From positions 62,001 through 126,000 of the forward strand of contig NZ_JAAATW010000004.1 of the NCBI RefSeq assembly GCF_009908315.1: a DNA stretch of 64,000 nt, in the 5' to 3' direction. Below the pieces are notes generated by a model that did no database searches, was not told the origin of the DNA, and saw nothing but the letters and a program-made list of their open reading frames with translations. Positions 1 to 9,700 of the stretch are shown here, piece after piece. How positions within the stretch are numbered: position 1 is the first letter of the stretch; each line of letters opens with the position of its first letter. The position numbers and the translations under genes were made by a program. This DNA is from Paragemmobacter ruber. Lineage in GTDB: Bacteria > Pseudomonadota > Alphaproteobacteria > Rhodobacterales > Rhodobacteraceae.

Positions 1-37
1 CTGATCGCTTTCGCCGCACGCCCATGTTCCGCCCCAG

Positions 38-54
38 TTGGCACGCCCCTTGCA
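38..54 (+). promoter_or_regulatory. Sigma-54 promoter of the flgB operon
   Basis: The sequence TTGGCACG-CCCC-TTGCA matches the sigma-54 consensus at every conserved position, with GG and GC separated by exactly ten bases. Transcription would begin near base 66, about 40 bases before flgB. RpoN, FleQ and FleT encoded in this window are the obvious machinery. Confidence 0.88.
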
Positions 55-104
55 CATCCCGCGCCAGAAAGGCCGGGCCGCCCGGCGCAGAAGGATCAAG
101 GTCA

Positions 105-488
105 ATGACGGTCAGTTTCGCGGAATCGATAGGCCTGCACGCCCAATCCCTGATGCTGCGCGAAAAACGCGGCGAAATCCTTGCCTCCAACATCGCCAAC
201 GCGGCCACCCCGAACTTCAAGGCCCGCGACTTCGACTTCGAGGCCGAACTTTCCCGCGCCAATGGCGGGTTCGACCTTGCCCGCACGGCGCCCGGCCATC
301 TGGGCGGCGGCTTCGCCGATGCAGGCCTTGGCTATCGCGTGCCCCTCAACGCCTCGCTTGACGGCAACACCGTCGAACTGCCCGTCGAACAGATGGAGTT
401 CGCCGAAAACACCCTGCGCTACCAGACCAGCCTGCAACTGCTGAACCGCCGCATCTCGGGTCTGATGACCGCGATCAAAGGGGAGTGA
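105..488 (+). CDS. flgB: Flagellar proximal rod protein FlgB
   Basis: FlgB is the rod subunit closest to the MS ring and acts in the periplasm after export by the flagellar type III system. The 127-residue length is normal, and the N-terminal helix carries the rod/hook family signature with [17 protein letters not shown] near residues 28-44. I chose the ATG at 105 because a longer frame opening at 24 would start upstream of the transcription start expected from the sigma-54 promoter at 38-54. The gene is first in the flgBCDEF run and ends two bases before the flgC start. Confidence 0.95.
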   Translation: MTVSFAESIGLHAQSLMLREKRGEILASNIANAATPNFKARDFDFEAELSRANGGFDLARTAPGHLGGGFADAGLGYRVPLNASLDGNTVELPVEQMEFAENTLRYQTSLQLLNRRISGLMTAIKGE

Positions 489-490
489 TC

Positions 491-901
491 ATGACGGATA
501 TCCGCAACGTCTTTGATGTGGGCGCCCGCGCCATGGCCGCGCAGATGGTGCGCATGAACACCGTGGCCTCCAACCTCGCCAACGCCTCCACCGTCGCCAC
601 CACGCCCGAGGATGCCTTCCGCGCCCTCCGACCGGTGTTCGAAACCGAATACGCAAAGGCCAATTCCGGCCTCTCCACCGCCACCGTCGAAAGCGTCGTC
701 ATGCTGGACCGTCAGCCGGAAAAGCAGTTCCGACCCGATCACCCCTCCGCCGATGCCGAAGGTTTCGTCTACGCCGCCGCCGTGAACACCGAAGAAGAGA
801 TGGTGGAAATGGTGGAAGCCAGCCGCCAGTACCAGAACACGCTGGAAACCATGACGACACTCCGCGCGCTCATGGCACGAACCCTGCAGATGGGCCAGTA
901 A
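491..901 (+). CDS. flgC: Flagellar proximal rod protein FlgC
   Basis: FlgC is the second proximal rod subunit. The 136-residue product has the family N-terminal motif with NTVASNLANASTVATT near residues 22-37 and the C-terminal EMVEASRQYQNTLETM amphipathic helix that packs in the rod. GGGGAG at 480-485 lies five bases before ATG 491, which favours this start over the GTG at 485 that overlaps the flgB stop. A sigma-54-like sequence lies inside its last codons at 873-888, just ahead of flgD. Confidence 0.95.
   Translation: MTDIRNVFDVGARAMAAQMVRMNTVASNLANASTVATTPEDAFRALRPVFETEYAKANSGLSTATVESVVMLDRQPEKQFRPDHPSADAEGFVYAAAVNTEEEMVEMVEASRQYQNTLETMTTLRALMARTLQMGQ
873..888 (+). promoter_or_regulatory. 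Possible internal sigma-54 promoter before flgD
   Basis: TGGCACG-AACC-CTGCA has the full -24 element, a CTGC in place of TTGC at -12, and the required GG-N10-GC spacing. The same CTGC variant occurs in the better-placed promoter before fleT. It lies in flgC coding sequence about 59 bases before flgD, so it may be a real internal promoter or chance. Confidence 0.4.
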
Positions 902-946
902 GCCCCGCCCCCATGGCCTGCCCGGACTGCCCCCGAAAGGACCGCG

Positions 947-1627
947 ATGATCACCTTCAACACCACCGTTCCCGCCGCCACCAGCACCGCCAACGCCACG
1001 GCCGCCTCCAGCAATGCGGCCACCGCGAACGCGCTCGGCCAGCAGGATTTCCTCACCCTCATGCTCGCCCAGCTCAAGAACCAGGATCCCATGCAGCCCA
1101 TGGAAAACGGCGAATTCCTCGCCCAGCTTGCCCAGTTCTCCACCGTCAGCGGGATCGAGAAGGTGAACGACACGCTCGAAAGCCTCGGCGACGGGATGCG
1201 CGATTTCCGCATCTCCACCGCCGCCAACCTTCTGGGGCATGAGGTGCTGGTCCCCGGCAACATCGCCCGCGCGGGCAAGGACGGCACCATCAACGGCGTC
1301 GTCGATCTGCCAAAGGCCGCAAGCTCCGTCACCGTCAGCTATTCCGACGCCACGACCGGCACGCTTCTGCACACCGAAAGCTATGCCGCGCAATCGGCGG
1401 GGCTCATGGGCTTCTCCTGGGCGGGCCTGCCGCCCGCCATGGTGGAAAACCGCAGCCCTGTCCGCGTCACCGTATCGGCCACCACCGATACCGGCACCGC
1501 ACAGGTCGGGCCTTCCGTCTTTGCCAAGGTGCTGTCGGCCCGCAACGGCGCCGACGGGGCCGACCTGACCCTTCAGATCGAAGATTACGGCGCGCTCAAC
1601 GCGCTCGAAGTCGAAGCCTTCCGCTGA
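947..1627 (+). CDS. flgD: Flagellar hook cap / scaffold protein FlgD
   Basis: FlgD caps the growing hook so that FlgE subunits can polymerise, and leaves when the hook is complete. The 226-residue product has the conserved N-terminal block with GQQDFLTLMLAQLKNQDPM near residues 27-45 and the FSTVSGIEKVN stretch typical of the family, followed by the Ig/tudor-like body. AAGGA lies at a good distance before ATG 947. It stands between flgC and the hook gene flgE, the usual order. Confidence 0.95.
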   Translation: MITFNTTVPAATSTANATAASSNAATANALGQQDFLTLMLAQLKNQDPMQPMENGEFLAQLAQFSTVSGIEKVNDTLESLGDGMRDFRISTAANLLGHEVLVPGNIARAGKDGTINGVVDLPKAASSVTVSYSDATTGTLLHTESYAAQSAGLMGFSWAGLPPAMVENRSPVRVTVSATTDTGTAQVGPSVFAKVLSARNGADGADLTLQIEDYGALNALEVEAFR

Positions 1628-1690
1628 TCCGCCCCCAACCACCGTCCCCCAAACACGTCCCCAAGATACGAACCAAAGGACAATCCGCCC

Positions 1691-2962
1691 ATGTCGATGA
1701 GCACCGCCCTTTCCGGCCTGATGGCCGCCCAGACCGAAATCTCGGCCACCTCGCACAACATCGCCAATGTCGGCACCGTGGGGTTCCGGGGCAGCCGCGT
1801 CGAATTCGCCGATGTCTTCTCCTCCTCGCCCATGTCCAACCAGCGCACGGCGGTGGGCTCCGGCGTCAACGTCCAGCGCGTGGCGCAGGATTACACGCAA
1901 GGCAACGTCGTCACGACCGGCAACCTTCTGGATCTCGCCATCGAAGGGCAGGGGTTCTTTGCCATCCAGCAGGCACCTGTCGGCGCGGCCATGGCGGGGG
2001 AAACCCGCTTCACCCGGGCCGGGGCCTTCAACATGGATTCGACCGGCCGCGTGGTGAACGCCTCGGGCGATTCACTCCTCGCCTGGCCGGTGGGGCTCGA
2101 CGGTGTGGCGCTGACCAACCAGCTGTCGCAGGCCGTGCCCCTGACCATTCCGGCGGAACTCGGCGCGCCGACGCCCACCAGCACGGTGGAACTGCAGGTG
2201 GATCTGCCCTCCGATGATGCGATGCTGGGCCAGCAGGATGCCGTCCCGCCCACCAACGCCTTCGATCCCGACGATCCCACCTCCTATGCCTTCCGCACCG
2301 CGATCCCGATCTTCGACGCCGCCGGCATGCCGCAAGAGGCCGAGGCCTATTTCTTCAAGGTCTCCGGTCCCGATCCGATCACCGCAGAGACGGTCTACGA
2401 ACTGCGCCTGATGGTGGAGGGTCAGGAACTGGCGCCCACCGATCCGCTGATCCTGCCCCGCGTCACCTTTGATGGGGCGGGCGCGATCACGGCGGGCGGA
2501 TCGCTTGACTTCGGGCCTGGCGGGCTGACGGTTGATCTCGGCGGCTCGCGGCTGATTGACGATCCCTTCGTCGTGCAATCGGCCTCGCATGATGGCGCCC
2601 CGGCGGGCGGTCTGACCAACCTCGAACTGGATGCCGCAGGCGGTGTCTGGGCCACCTATGGCGACATGGGCCGCCGCCCGATGGGCCAGATCGCGCTGGT
2701 GAACTTCGCCAATACGCAGGGCCTCAAGGTGCAGGGCAAGGCCAGCTTCGGCTCCACCTCCGACAGCGGCCCGCCCATCGCTGGCGCCCCCGGCACCCCC
2801 GGCTTCGGCAACCTGCGCCCCGGCGCGCTCGAACGCTCCAACGTCGAACTGACCGAGGAACTGGTCAACCTCATCTCCGCCCAGCGCAACTATCAGGCCT
2901 CGGCGAAGGCGATGGAAACCTCCACCTCGCTCATGCAGACGATCATGAACATCCGCAGCTGA
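1691..2962 (+). CDS. flgE: Flagellar hook protein FlgE
   Basis: FlgE builds the universal joint between rod and filament. The 423-residue protein begins with MSMSTALSGLMAAQTEIS and the GFRGSRVEFADVF motif, and ends with the rod/hook C-terminal helix LISAQRNYQASAKAMETS. The central part, roughly residues 150-330, is the variable surface domain. It is preceded by AAAGGA before the ATG and followed by flgF 24 bases later, in the same operon. Confidence 0.95.
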   Translation: MSMSTALSGLMAAQTEISATSHNIANVGTVGFRGSRVEFADVFSSSPMSNQRTAVGSGVNVQRVAQDYTQGNVVTTGNLLDLAIEGQGFFAIQQAPVGAAMAGETRFTRAGAFNMDSTGRVVNASGDSLLAWPVGLDGVALTNQLSQAVPLTIPAELGAPTPTSTVELQVDLPSDDAMLGQQDAVPPTNAFDPDDPTSYAFRTAIPIFDAAGMPQEAEAYFFKVSGPDPITAETVYELRLMVEGQELAPTDPLILPRVTFDGAGAITAGGSLDFGPGGLTVDLGGSRLIDDPFVVQSASHDGAPAGGLTNLELDAAGGVWATYGDMGRRPMGQIALVNFANTQGLKVQGKASFGSTSDSGPPIAGAPGTPGFGNLRPGALERSNVELTEELVNLISAQRNYQASAKAMETSTSLMQTIMNIRS

Positions 2963-2986
2963 CGCGCCCCCGGCGGATGACCTGAC

Positions 2987-3754
2987 ATGGACAAGCTGAT
3001 CCACACCGCGCTCAACAGCATCGCCCATATCCGGGGCGCGCAGATCGCGAACGCGCAGAACCTCGCCAACCAGACGGTTCCGGGGTTCCGCCGCGACATC
3101 ATGCCCGAAGGTCAGGCCTTCGTGATGGAGGAACAGGGCGTCCTGCAATCCCGCGCCTACCAGATCCCGCAAGAACATGCCGCCTTCTCGGATCTGGCGG
3201 GCTTCATCAACCAGACCGGCGAACCGCTCGATCTGGCGCTGGCCAATGAAGGCTGGTTCTACGTCCGCCCCGACGAAGGGCAGGGCGGCCCGGCCCTCAC
3301 CCGGCGGGGCGATCTGCGCGTCACCCCCGAAGGTGCGCTCGTCAACGGCGCGGGCGAGGCGGTGCTGGATCAGGGGCTGCAACCCATCACGCTGCCCCCC
3401 TTCCGCTCCATCATGGTGAACGAGATCGGCACCATCACCGTGGAACCACTGGATGGCCAGCCCGGCGAACGGGTCGAGGTGGCGACCATCGCCACCACCC
3501 GTGCGACAGGCCTCTCGCTCATCAAGGGGCTGGATGGCCACATCCGCCCCACCCCCGGCACGCCCCTGCCGCCCCCCGATCAGACCGGCCGCATCGCGCA
3601 GGGCGCGCTCGAAGGCTCCAACGTCAACGCGACCGAAGAGCTGATCTCCTCCATCGAACTGCAACGCAGTTTCGAACTGAACATCCGCATGATCACCACC
3701 GCCAAGGAACTGGACGAGGCCGGGTCGCGCCTCCTGCGGATGCCGGAATCCTGA
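2987..3754 (+). CDS. flgF: Flagellar proximal rod protein FlgF
   Basis: FlgF is the third proximal rod protein. The 255-residue product starts MDKLIHTALNSIAHIRGAQ and has the family motifs ANAQNLANQTVPGFRRD near residues 23-39 and QGALEGSNVNATEELISSIE near the C terminus, which distinguish the FlgF/FlgG group from the shorter FlgB and FlgC. It closes the first flg transcription unit; the next gene, flgG, has its own sigma-54 promoter in the 98-base gap. Confidence 0.93.
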   Translation: MDKLIHTALNSIAHIRGAQIANAQNLANQTVPGFRRDIMPEGQAFVMEEQGVLQSRAYQIPQEHAAFSDLAGFINQTGEPLDLALANEGWFYVRPDEGQGGPALTRRGDLRVTPEGALVNGAGEAVLDQGLQPITLPPFRSIMVNEIGTITVEPLDGQPGERVEVATIATTRATGLSLIKGLDGHIRPTPGTPLPPPDQTGRIAQGALEGSNVNATEELISSIELQRSFELNIRMITTAKELDEAGSRLLRMPES

Positions 3755-3798
3755 TTTTTCGCCCGCGCCGCTAAAATGCAGCGCGGGCCGGTCGGGGG

Positions 3799-3815
3799 AT
3801 GGCACGGGGCTTGCA
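3799..3815 (+). promoter_or_regulatory. Sigma-54 promoter of flgG
   Basis: ATGGCACG-GGGC-TTGCA is a full match to the sigma-54 consensus with GG-N10-GC spacing, in the flgF-flgG gap. The start site would be about 25 bases before the flgG ATG. It should supply flgGHIJKL separately from flgB-F. Confidence 0.88.
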
Positions 3816-3852
3816 GCATCAGGCGTGACAGACACGCAAAGAGGTGCCCCCG

Positions 3853-4641
3853 ATGTCGACCGATGCAATGCATGTGGCCAAGACCGGCCTCAATGCCCAG
3901 CAGCTGCGGATGCAGGTCATCGCCAACAACCTGGCGAACGTGAACACCACGGGCTTCAAGCGCGACCGCGCGAATTTCGAAAACCTTCTCTACCAGAACA
4001 TCCGCCCCGCCGGCGCCCCCACGTCCGAAGGCACGGCGCTGACCACCCCCCTCGCCGTCGGCACCGGGGTGCGCGTGGTGAACACCGAAAAGCTTTACGC
4101 CCAGGGCAGCCTTGTCACCACCGACAACGCGCTCGACCTCGCGATCGACGGGCAGGGGTTCCTGCAGGTCCTGCTGCCCGATGGCCGCATCGGATACACC
4201 CGCGACGGCACCCTGTCGCGCAATCCCGAAGGCACGCTCACCACCACCTCGGGCTATGTGATCCAGCCTGAAATCCAGATCCCCGATGGCGCCACCGCCA
4301 TCAACATCTCGGCCGATGGCATCGTCTCGGTCCAGATCCCCGATCAGGTCGAAGCGCAGGAGGTGGGCCAGATCACGCTTGCCGCCTTCAGCAACCCGCG
4401 CGGCCTGGAACCCATCGGCGAGAACTTCGTCGTGGAAAGCTCCGCCTCCGGCCCCGCCATCGTCGCCGCCCCCTATGAAAACGGCATGGGCAAGCTGGTC
4501 CAAGGCGCGCTCGAGGCCTCCAATGTGAACGTGGTGCAGGAACTGGTCGACATGATCGAAACCCAGCGCGCCTACGAGGTGAACTCCAAATCCATCTCCG
4601 CATCAGACGAGATGATGCGCTTCCTTTCCAACAAACTCTGA
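3853..4641 (+). CDS. flgG: Flagellar distal rod protein FlgG
   Basis: FlgG forms the distal rod, the drive shaft passing through the P and L rings. The 262-residue product has the standard N terminus with AKTGLNAQQLRMQVIANNLA and NTTGFKRDRANFENLLYQ, and the C-terminal helix VQELVDMIETQRAYEVNSK. I chose ATG 3853 rather than the GTG at 3844, because AGAGG at 3840-3844 is correctly spaced from 3853. First gene of the sigma-54 unit flgGHIJKL. Confidence 0.96.
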   Translation: MSTDAMHVAKTGLNAQQLRMQVIANNLANVNTTGFKRDRANFENLLYQNIRPAGAPTSEGTALTTPLAVGTGVRVVNTEKLYAQGSLVTTDNALDLAIDGQGFLQVLLPDGRIGYTRDGTLSRNPEGTLTTTSGYVIQPEIQIPDGATAINISADGIVSVQIPDQVEAQEVGQITLAAFSNPRGLEPIGENFVVESSASGPAIVAAPYENGMGKLVQGALEASNVNVVQELVDMIETQRAYEVNSKSISASDEMMRFLSNKL

Positions 4642-4664
4642 TCCGAAGAACCTGAGGCCCCCTG

Positions 4665-5342
4665 ATGAAATCCGCCCCCGCCCGTCTTTCCGCGACCCTC
4701 GCCCTGCTGCTGGCCACCGCCGCCTGCACCCCCACCTATATCGAGGAGAAAGAGTCGCTGAACTTCGCCCCGGTCTTCCCCGAAGACGCCTATACCGACA
4801 GCGCCGCCCTGCCGACGGGCGGGATCTACACCGCGTCCTCGGGCGGCATCTTTGCCTCCGACCGCCGCGCCGCACGGGTGGGGGATATCCTCACCGTGCA
4901 ATTCGAAGAACGCTTCCAGGCCTCCAAGACGCAATCCACCTCCGGCTCGCGCACCAATGACTATTCCATCGACATGCCCGATGCCCTGACGCTCGGCCTT
5001 GATGACGGGGTGCTCGACAACGGGACCGATCAATCCTTCGCCGGTCGCGGGCAGGCCCAGCAGTCGAACTCGCTGTCGGGCCGCCTCTCGGTGCAGGTGG
5101 TGCGCGTCCTGCCGGGCGGGATGCTGGAGATCATGGGCCAGAAACGCCTGACCCTGAACAATGGCAACGAATATGTTCGCCTCACCGGCGTGGTCCGCCC
5201 CGAAGACATCAGCGCCGACAACGTCGTTCTGTCTGATCGCATCGCCCATGCCGTGATCAAATATGTGGGCGCAGGCACCGTCCACGATACCTCGCGCCCC
5301 GGCTGGTTGCGCCGCGGCCTTGATGTGGTCTCGCCGCTGTGA
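4665..5342 (+). CDS. flgH: Flagellar L-ring lipoprotein FlgH
   Basis: FlgH forms the bushing around the rod in the outer membrane. The 225-residue precursor has a lipoprotein signal peptide with ATAAC as lipobox, giving Cys21 as the lipidated residue, and the L-ring family core with [17 protein letters not shown] and the C-terminal [15 protein letters not shown] block. Its stop overlaps the GTG start of flgI by four bases, indicating coupled translation of the two ring proteins. Confidence 0.95.
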   Translation: MKSAPARLSATLALLLATAACTPTYIEEKESLNFAPVFPEDAYTDSAALPTGGIYTASSGGIFASDRRAARVGDILTVQFEERFQASKTQSTSGSRTNDYSIDMPDALTLGLDDGVLDNGTDQSFAGRGQAQQSNSLSGRLSVQVVRVLPGGMLEIMGQKRLTLNNGNEYVRLTGVVRPEDISADNVVLSDRIAHAVIKYVGAGTVHDTSRPGWLRRGLDVVSPL

Positions 5343-6457
5343 TCCGCGCGCTGCTCCTCGCCCTGACCCTGACCCTCGGCCTTGCCCCCGTGGCACAGGC
5401 CGACCGGCTCAAGGATATCGCCTCGGTCGCCGGGGTGCGCTCCAACCCGCTGGTGGGCTATGGCGTGGTCGTGGGCCTGTCCGGGTCGGGCGATGGCAAT
5501 TCCGGTCTCACGCTGCAATCGCTGCAATCGCTGATCTCGCGCCTCGGCCTGACGGTCGAGACATCGGATCTCAACGCCCGCAACGCCGCCGCCGTGATGG
5601 TGACGGCCGAACTTGGCCCCTTCATGAAGGAAGGCCAGACGATCGACGTCACCGTGTCCACCGTGGGCTCGGCCAAGTCGCTGAAAGGTGGCACGCTCCT
5701 GATGACACCCCTGATGGGCGCGGATGGCGAAATCTACGCCATCGCGCAGGGCAACCTTGTTGTGGGCGGCCTCGGCGTCGATGGGCAGGACGGATCCTCG
5801 CTCACCGTGAACATTCCCACCGTGGGCCGCATCCCGCGCGGCGCGATGGTGGAACGCATGGTGCAGGCCCCGTTTCAGGATACCGAAAACCTGATCCTGA
5901 ACCTCAACCGTCCCGATTTCTCCACCGCCGCCGCCGTGGCCAAGGCGGTGAACGCCGTCTTCGGCGAGGGTGTCGCCACGCCCCTCGACGGCACCTCCGT
6001 TTCCGTCCGCGCGCCGCATGATCCGGGCCAGCGCGTCACCTTCATGGGGATGCTCGAGAATATCGAGGTCACGCCCGACGCCCCCGCCGCCCGCGTGGTG
6101 GTCAACGCCCGCACCGGCACGGTCGTCATCGGCGGCCATGTCCGCGTCACCCCCGCCGCCGTCACCCATGGCTCGCTAACTGTCTCCATCTCGGAAGACC
6201 CGCAGGTGAACCAGTCCGCCACTGTCGTCTCGGGCGACGGCACCGTGATCGTGCCGGGCGAAACCACCGTCACCCCCGACAGTACGGTGACCGCGACGGA
6301 AGAGGCCAACCCCGCCTTCGTCTTCGATCCGGGCGTCTCGCTCACCTCGCTCGTCGATGCGATCAACGCCGTGGGCGCGTCACCCTCCGACCTTGTCGCC
6401 ATTCTCGAAGCCCTGCGCGAAGCGGGCGCCCTGCGCGCCGAACTTGTGGTGATCTGA
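5339..6457 (+). CDS. flgI: Flagellar P-ring protein FlgI
   Basis: FlgI assembles the periplasmic P ring. The 372-residue precursor has a Sec signal peptide ending at VAQA, then the highly conserved start [20 protein letters not shown] and GLSGSGDGN, and ends with [21 protein letters not shown] as in other FlgI proteins. The start is a GTG that overlaps the flgH stop (GTGA). The stop shares bases with the flgJ start, so flgH, flgI, flgJ and flgK are all tightly coupled. Confidence 0.95.
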   Translation: MIRALLLALTLTLGLAPVAQADRLKDIASVAGVRSNPLVGYGVVVGLSGSGDGNSGLTLQSLQSLISRLGLTVETSDLNARNAAAVMVTAELGPFMKEGQTIDVTVSTVGSAKSLKGGTLLMTPLMGADGEIYAIAQGNLVVGGLGVDGQDGSSLTVNIPTVGRIPRGAMVERMVQAPFQDTENLILNLNRPDFSTAAAVAKAVNAVFGEGVATPLDGTSVSVRAPHDPGQRVTFMGMLENIEVTPDAPAARVVVNARTGTVVIGGHVRVTPAAVTHGSLTVSISEDPQVNQSATVVSGDGTVIVPGETTVTPDSTVTATEEANPAFVFDPGVSLTSLVDAINAVGASPSDLVAILEALREAGALRAELVVI

Positions 6458-6756
6458 TGGACCTCAAGCCGATCAACGCAGCCGCCCCCTCGCTCTCGCC
6501 CACCCGGGGCAGCGCTGCCGACCTGCGCCGCGCCGCCGAAGGGTTTGAAGAACTGTTCCTCACCCAATTCCTCAAGGCCGCCCGCTCGGCCTCGCTGGGC
6601 GAAGACATCATGGGCTCCAGCGCCGTGGACAAGACCCGCGACCTGTTCGATGCCGAGATTGCCCGCTCCGCCTCGGCCCGCACCGGCCTCGGCATCGCCG
6701 ATGCCGTGGAACGGCAATTCTCCCGTTTCGTCACGCCCAACGGAAAGGCTGACTGA
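6457..6756 (+). CDS. flgJ: Short FlgJ, rod-binding domain only
   Basis: FlgJ caps the rod during assembly. This 99-residue protein contains only the rod-binding domain (RAAEGFEELFLTQFLKAAR near residues 29-47), without the C-terminal muramidase domain found in enterobacterial FlgJ of about 310 residues. In R. sphaeroides the peptidoglycan-cutting role is carried by a separate protein, SltF, and a SltF-like gene follows flgL here at 12203. It overlaps flgI and flgK by one base or more on each side. Confidence 0.92.
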   Translation: MDLKPINAAAPSLSPTRGSAADLRRAAEGFEELFLTQFLKAARSASLGEDIMGSSAVDKTRDLFDAEIARSASARTGLGIADAVERQFSRFVTPNGKAD

Positions 6757-9700
6757 TGTCGAACATCATGGACATCGCCCGGTCGGCGATCGGGGTCTAC
6801 CGCACCGCGCTGGGCGTCACGGGCGAAAACATCGCCAACGTGAACACCGAAGGCTATCGCCGCCGCGATGTGCAGACCTCGCAGATCGGCGGCGCCCAGA
6901 CCACGGTCACCACCATGGCCACGGGCGGGCAGGGGGTGCAGATCGAACAGGTCCGCCGCGCCTTCGATGCGCTGCTGGCCCAACGCCTGCGCACCAGCAC
7001 CTCCGACGTGTCCGCCGCCCAGGTCCATCTCGATGCCGCAATGGCGGTGGAAACCCAACTGCTGCCCAATACCGGCGGGATCGACGCCGCGCTGGAGGAT
7101 TTCTTCGCCTCCATCGGCAGCCTTGCCGCCTCGCCTGCCGACACCTCGCTGCGCCGCGTGGCCATCGAATCCGGCCGCACCCTTGCCTCTGCCTTCCAAG
7201 GCATCGCCGCAGGCCTGATGCGCCTGCGCGAAGATACCTTCGCCGCCGCCGAACTGGCCGCCACACAGGCGACGGGCGATCTGCGCGACCTGCGCGATCT
7301 GCAATTGCGCTTTTCCGCCAGCAACGGGCAGGTGGGCGCCCTGAACCCGCTGCATGACGAACGCGACCGCCTGCTTGCGAACCTGGCCGAAAACCTTGGC
7401 ATCTCCGTCTCGCTCGATGATGCTGGCCGCGCCACCGTCACGCTCGGCACCCAAGGCGGCGGCCCCCTCCTTCTGAGTGAGAACGGCGCCTCCACCCTGT
7501 CCGTCTCGGGCAGCACCGACCTCACCCTCACCATCACCCGCGACGGCACCACCCGCGACAGCCGCATGATCGGCACCGGGGCGCTGGGCGGCTATGTCAC
7601 CGCGCTGGGCGCCATCAACACCGCCCTGCAAGAGATCGACGCGCTCGCGCGCAAGATCGCGGGCGAGATGAACGCCGTCCACGCCGCAGGCCTCGATCTG
7701 ACCGGCGCGCCGGGCGGCGACATGTTCGCGCTCGACGGCTGGGTGATGTCGCGGGCCATCACCAATCAGGGCTATGCCCGGACTGTCGTCACCTCGACCG
7801 GGCCGGATGTGACTGGCCCCATCACCCTGATCCGCGATAATACGCTGAATGTCTGGCGGGCCGAAGATGCGCTGGGCAATGTCTTGGGCAGCGCCGAACG
7901 CCTGCTCGTCCTGCCCGGCGTGACGATCGAGGTGGAAGGCGAACCCGCCGATGGCGACCGCCTCACCTTCACCCCCACGACCGGGCTTGCCGCCAACATG
8001 CGCTTCCTGCCCGATGTGCCGGAACGTCTTGCCGCCGCCGTCGCCACGCTGGTGGCCCCCGCGCCCGGGAACCGGGGCTCCGGCTCCGTTGCCATGGCGC
8101 CCACCACCGTGGCGCCACCCACCGTTCCCGCCATGGCAACCCAACTCACCGGGGCGGGAACGGCGGCAGGTGCCGCCACGCTGCTGGCGCCGGGTGTCGT
8201 GGGCTACATCCCCGCCGGTACCACGGCGGCCAGCCTCGCCAGCCTTGGCGCGCAATCCTCTGCCGATTTCGCGCTCTCCGATGCCGCCGCTGCCACCACG
8301 ACCAGCCTTTCGGTCACGCTGGACGGCGTCCCCTACACGTTTGACCTCACCACCCTCGCCAATGGCACCCCCCGCCCGGCGGGATGGACCTCGGCCCAGC
8401 TTGCCGCCGCCCTGACCTCAGGCCAGTTCGACACCGCCGCCGGCGACACCTTCGCCAGCCTCGGGCTTGCCGCCGCAGGCACCGACGGCGGCTTCACCCT
8501 GTCGCGCGCGGGCGGCAACATCACCGCCGCCACGCTGGACGCCCAGCCCGCCGCCCTGTCGCCTGCCAGCGCACAGGGCGGCACGCTCCAGATCTTCACC
8601 CGCGAAGGGCGCCAGATCGCAGGCACGCCCATGTCGGCCGCCGACATCGCGCTGCTGTTCACCACGGCAAACGGCTTCCTGCCCGGGGCGCAATACAACA
8701 CCGATTATCTCGAGGCACCGGGTGGCACCGGCTATCGCGGCCTGTCGCTGGCCAGCGCGCAAGGCACCGGCCAGCAATCGGCCACGCTCCTGCCCCCGCC
8801 CCCCGCCACATGGTCCGGCAGCGTGCAGGCCCCCGCCACGCCCGCCCGCACCGTGCTTCTCGAACAGCCCGGCGCCGCGCCGATCACCCTGACCCTGCCC
8901 GAAGGCAGCAGCGCCCGCCGCCTGGCCGAGATGATGACCGCCGCCTATCCTGGGCTCGAGGCCAGCGCAGAAACCTCCGTGGCCCTCTCCGTCACGGCCG
9001 ATGGCCCGGTGCAGTTTCAGCTCGAAGGCACGAATGGCACCGCTCTCTCCGTGTCCGGCAACGTCGCGGGCGGGCGGCTCGACAGCCTCCTTCTCGCCGT
9101 CAATGCCCTGACGGGGGCCACCGGGATCACGGCGGAACTTTCGCCCGATGGCACCCGCCTGCTGCTCACGCAGGGCTCCGGCGCCGACATCCGCATCACC
9201 GGCTTTTCCCATGGCGCGGGCGGCACCGCCAGCCTGCAACCCTCCGATGCTGCGGGGCAGCCCGCAGGCGCCCCGGTCCTGCTCGGCGCGGGCCAGACCT
9301 CCGCCCGCCTGTCCGGTCAGGTGACCCTGACGCAATCCTTGGGCTTCACCGTCACCATCGACGGCAACCGGATTGACTCCGCCGCCGATCCCCTGTCGGG
9401 CGGGCTGATCTCCTCCACCTCCGCCGCAGCCGGGGCCGAACGCACGCTCACCTTCGCCTTCAACCCCGCGCTCGATGCCTCGGCCCCCGCCGCCGATGGC
9501 AGCGCCGCCGTGGCAGGCCCCACCACCTATGGCCTCACCCTCGGCGGACGCACGGTCTCGCTCAACTCTGCCACCGTTTCGGCCACCTCCTCTGCCGACA
9601 TCGCCGCCGGTCTCGCCGCCCTTCTGCGCGAAGACATGCCCACCGCCAGCCTAACCGGCGCGGCGCTGGCCCAGCTTCCGGGCGAAGGCGCCTCCACCGT

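Noticed and set aside
2072-3868. A 598-codon open frame antisense to flgE and flgF, and similar long antisense frames elsewhere (for example 419-1900, 6363-8255, 10979-12847 and 42000-43100)
   Set aside because: They mirror high-GC genes whose third-base bias keeps the opposite frames open; the sense frames encode clear flagellar proteins, and the antisense products have only low-complexity Gly/Ala/Arg/His sequence.
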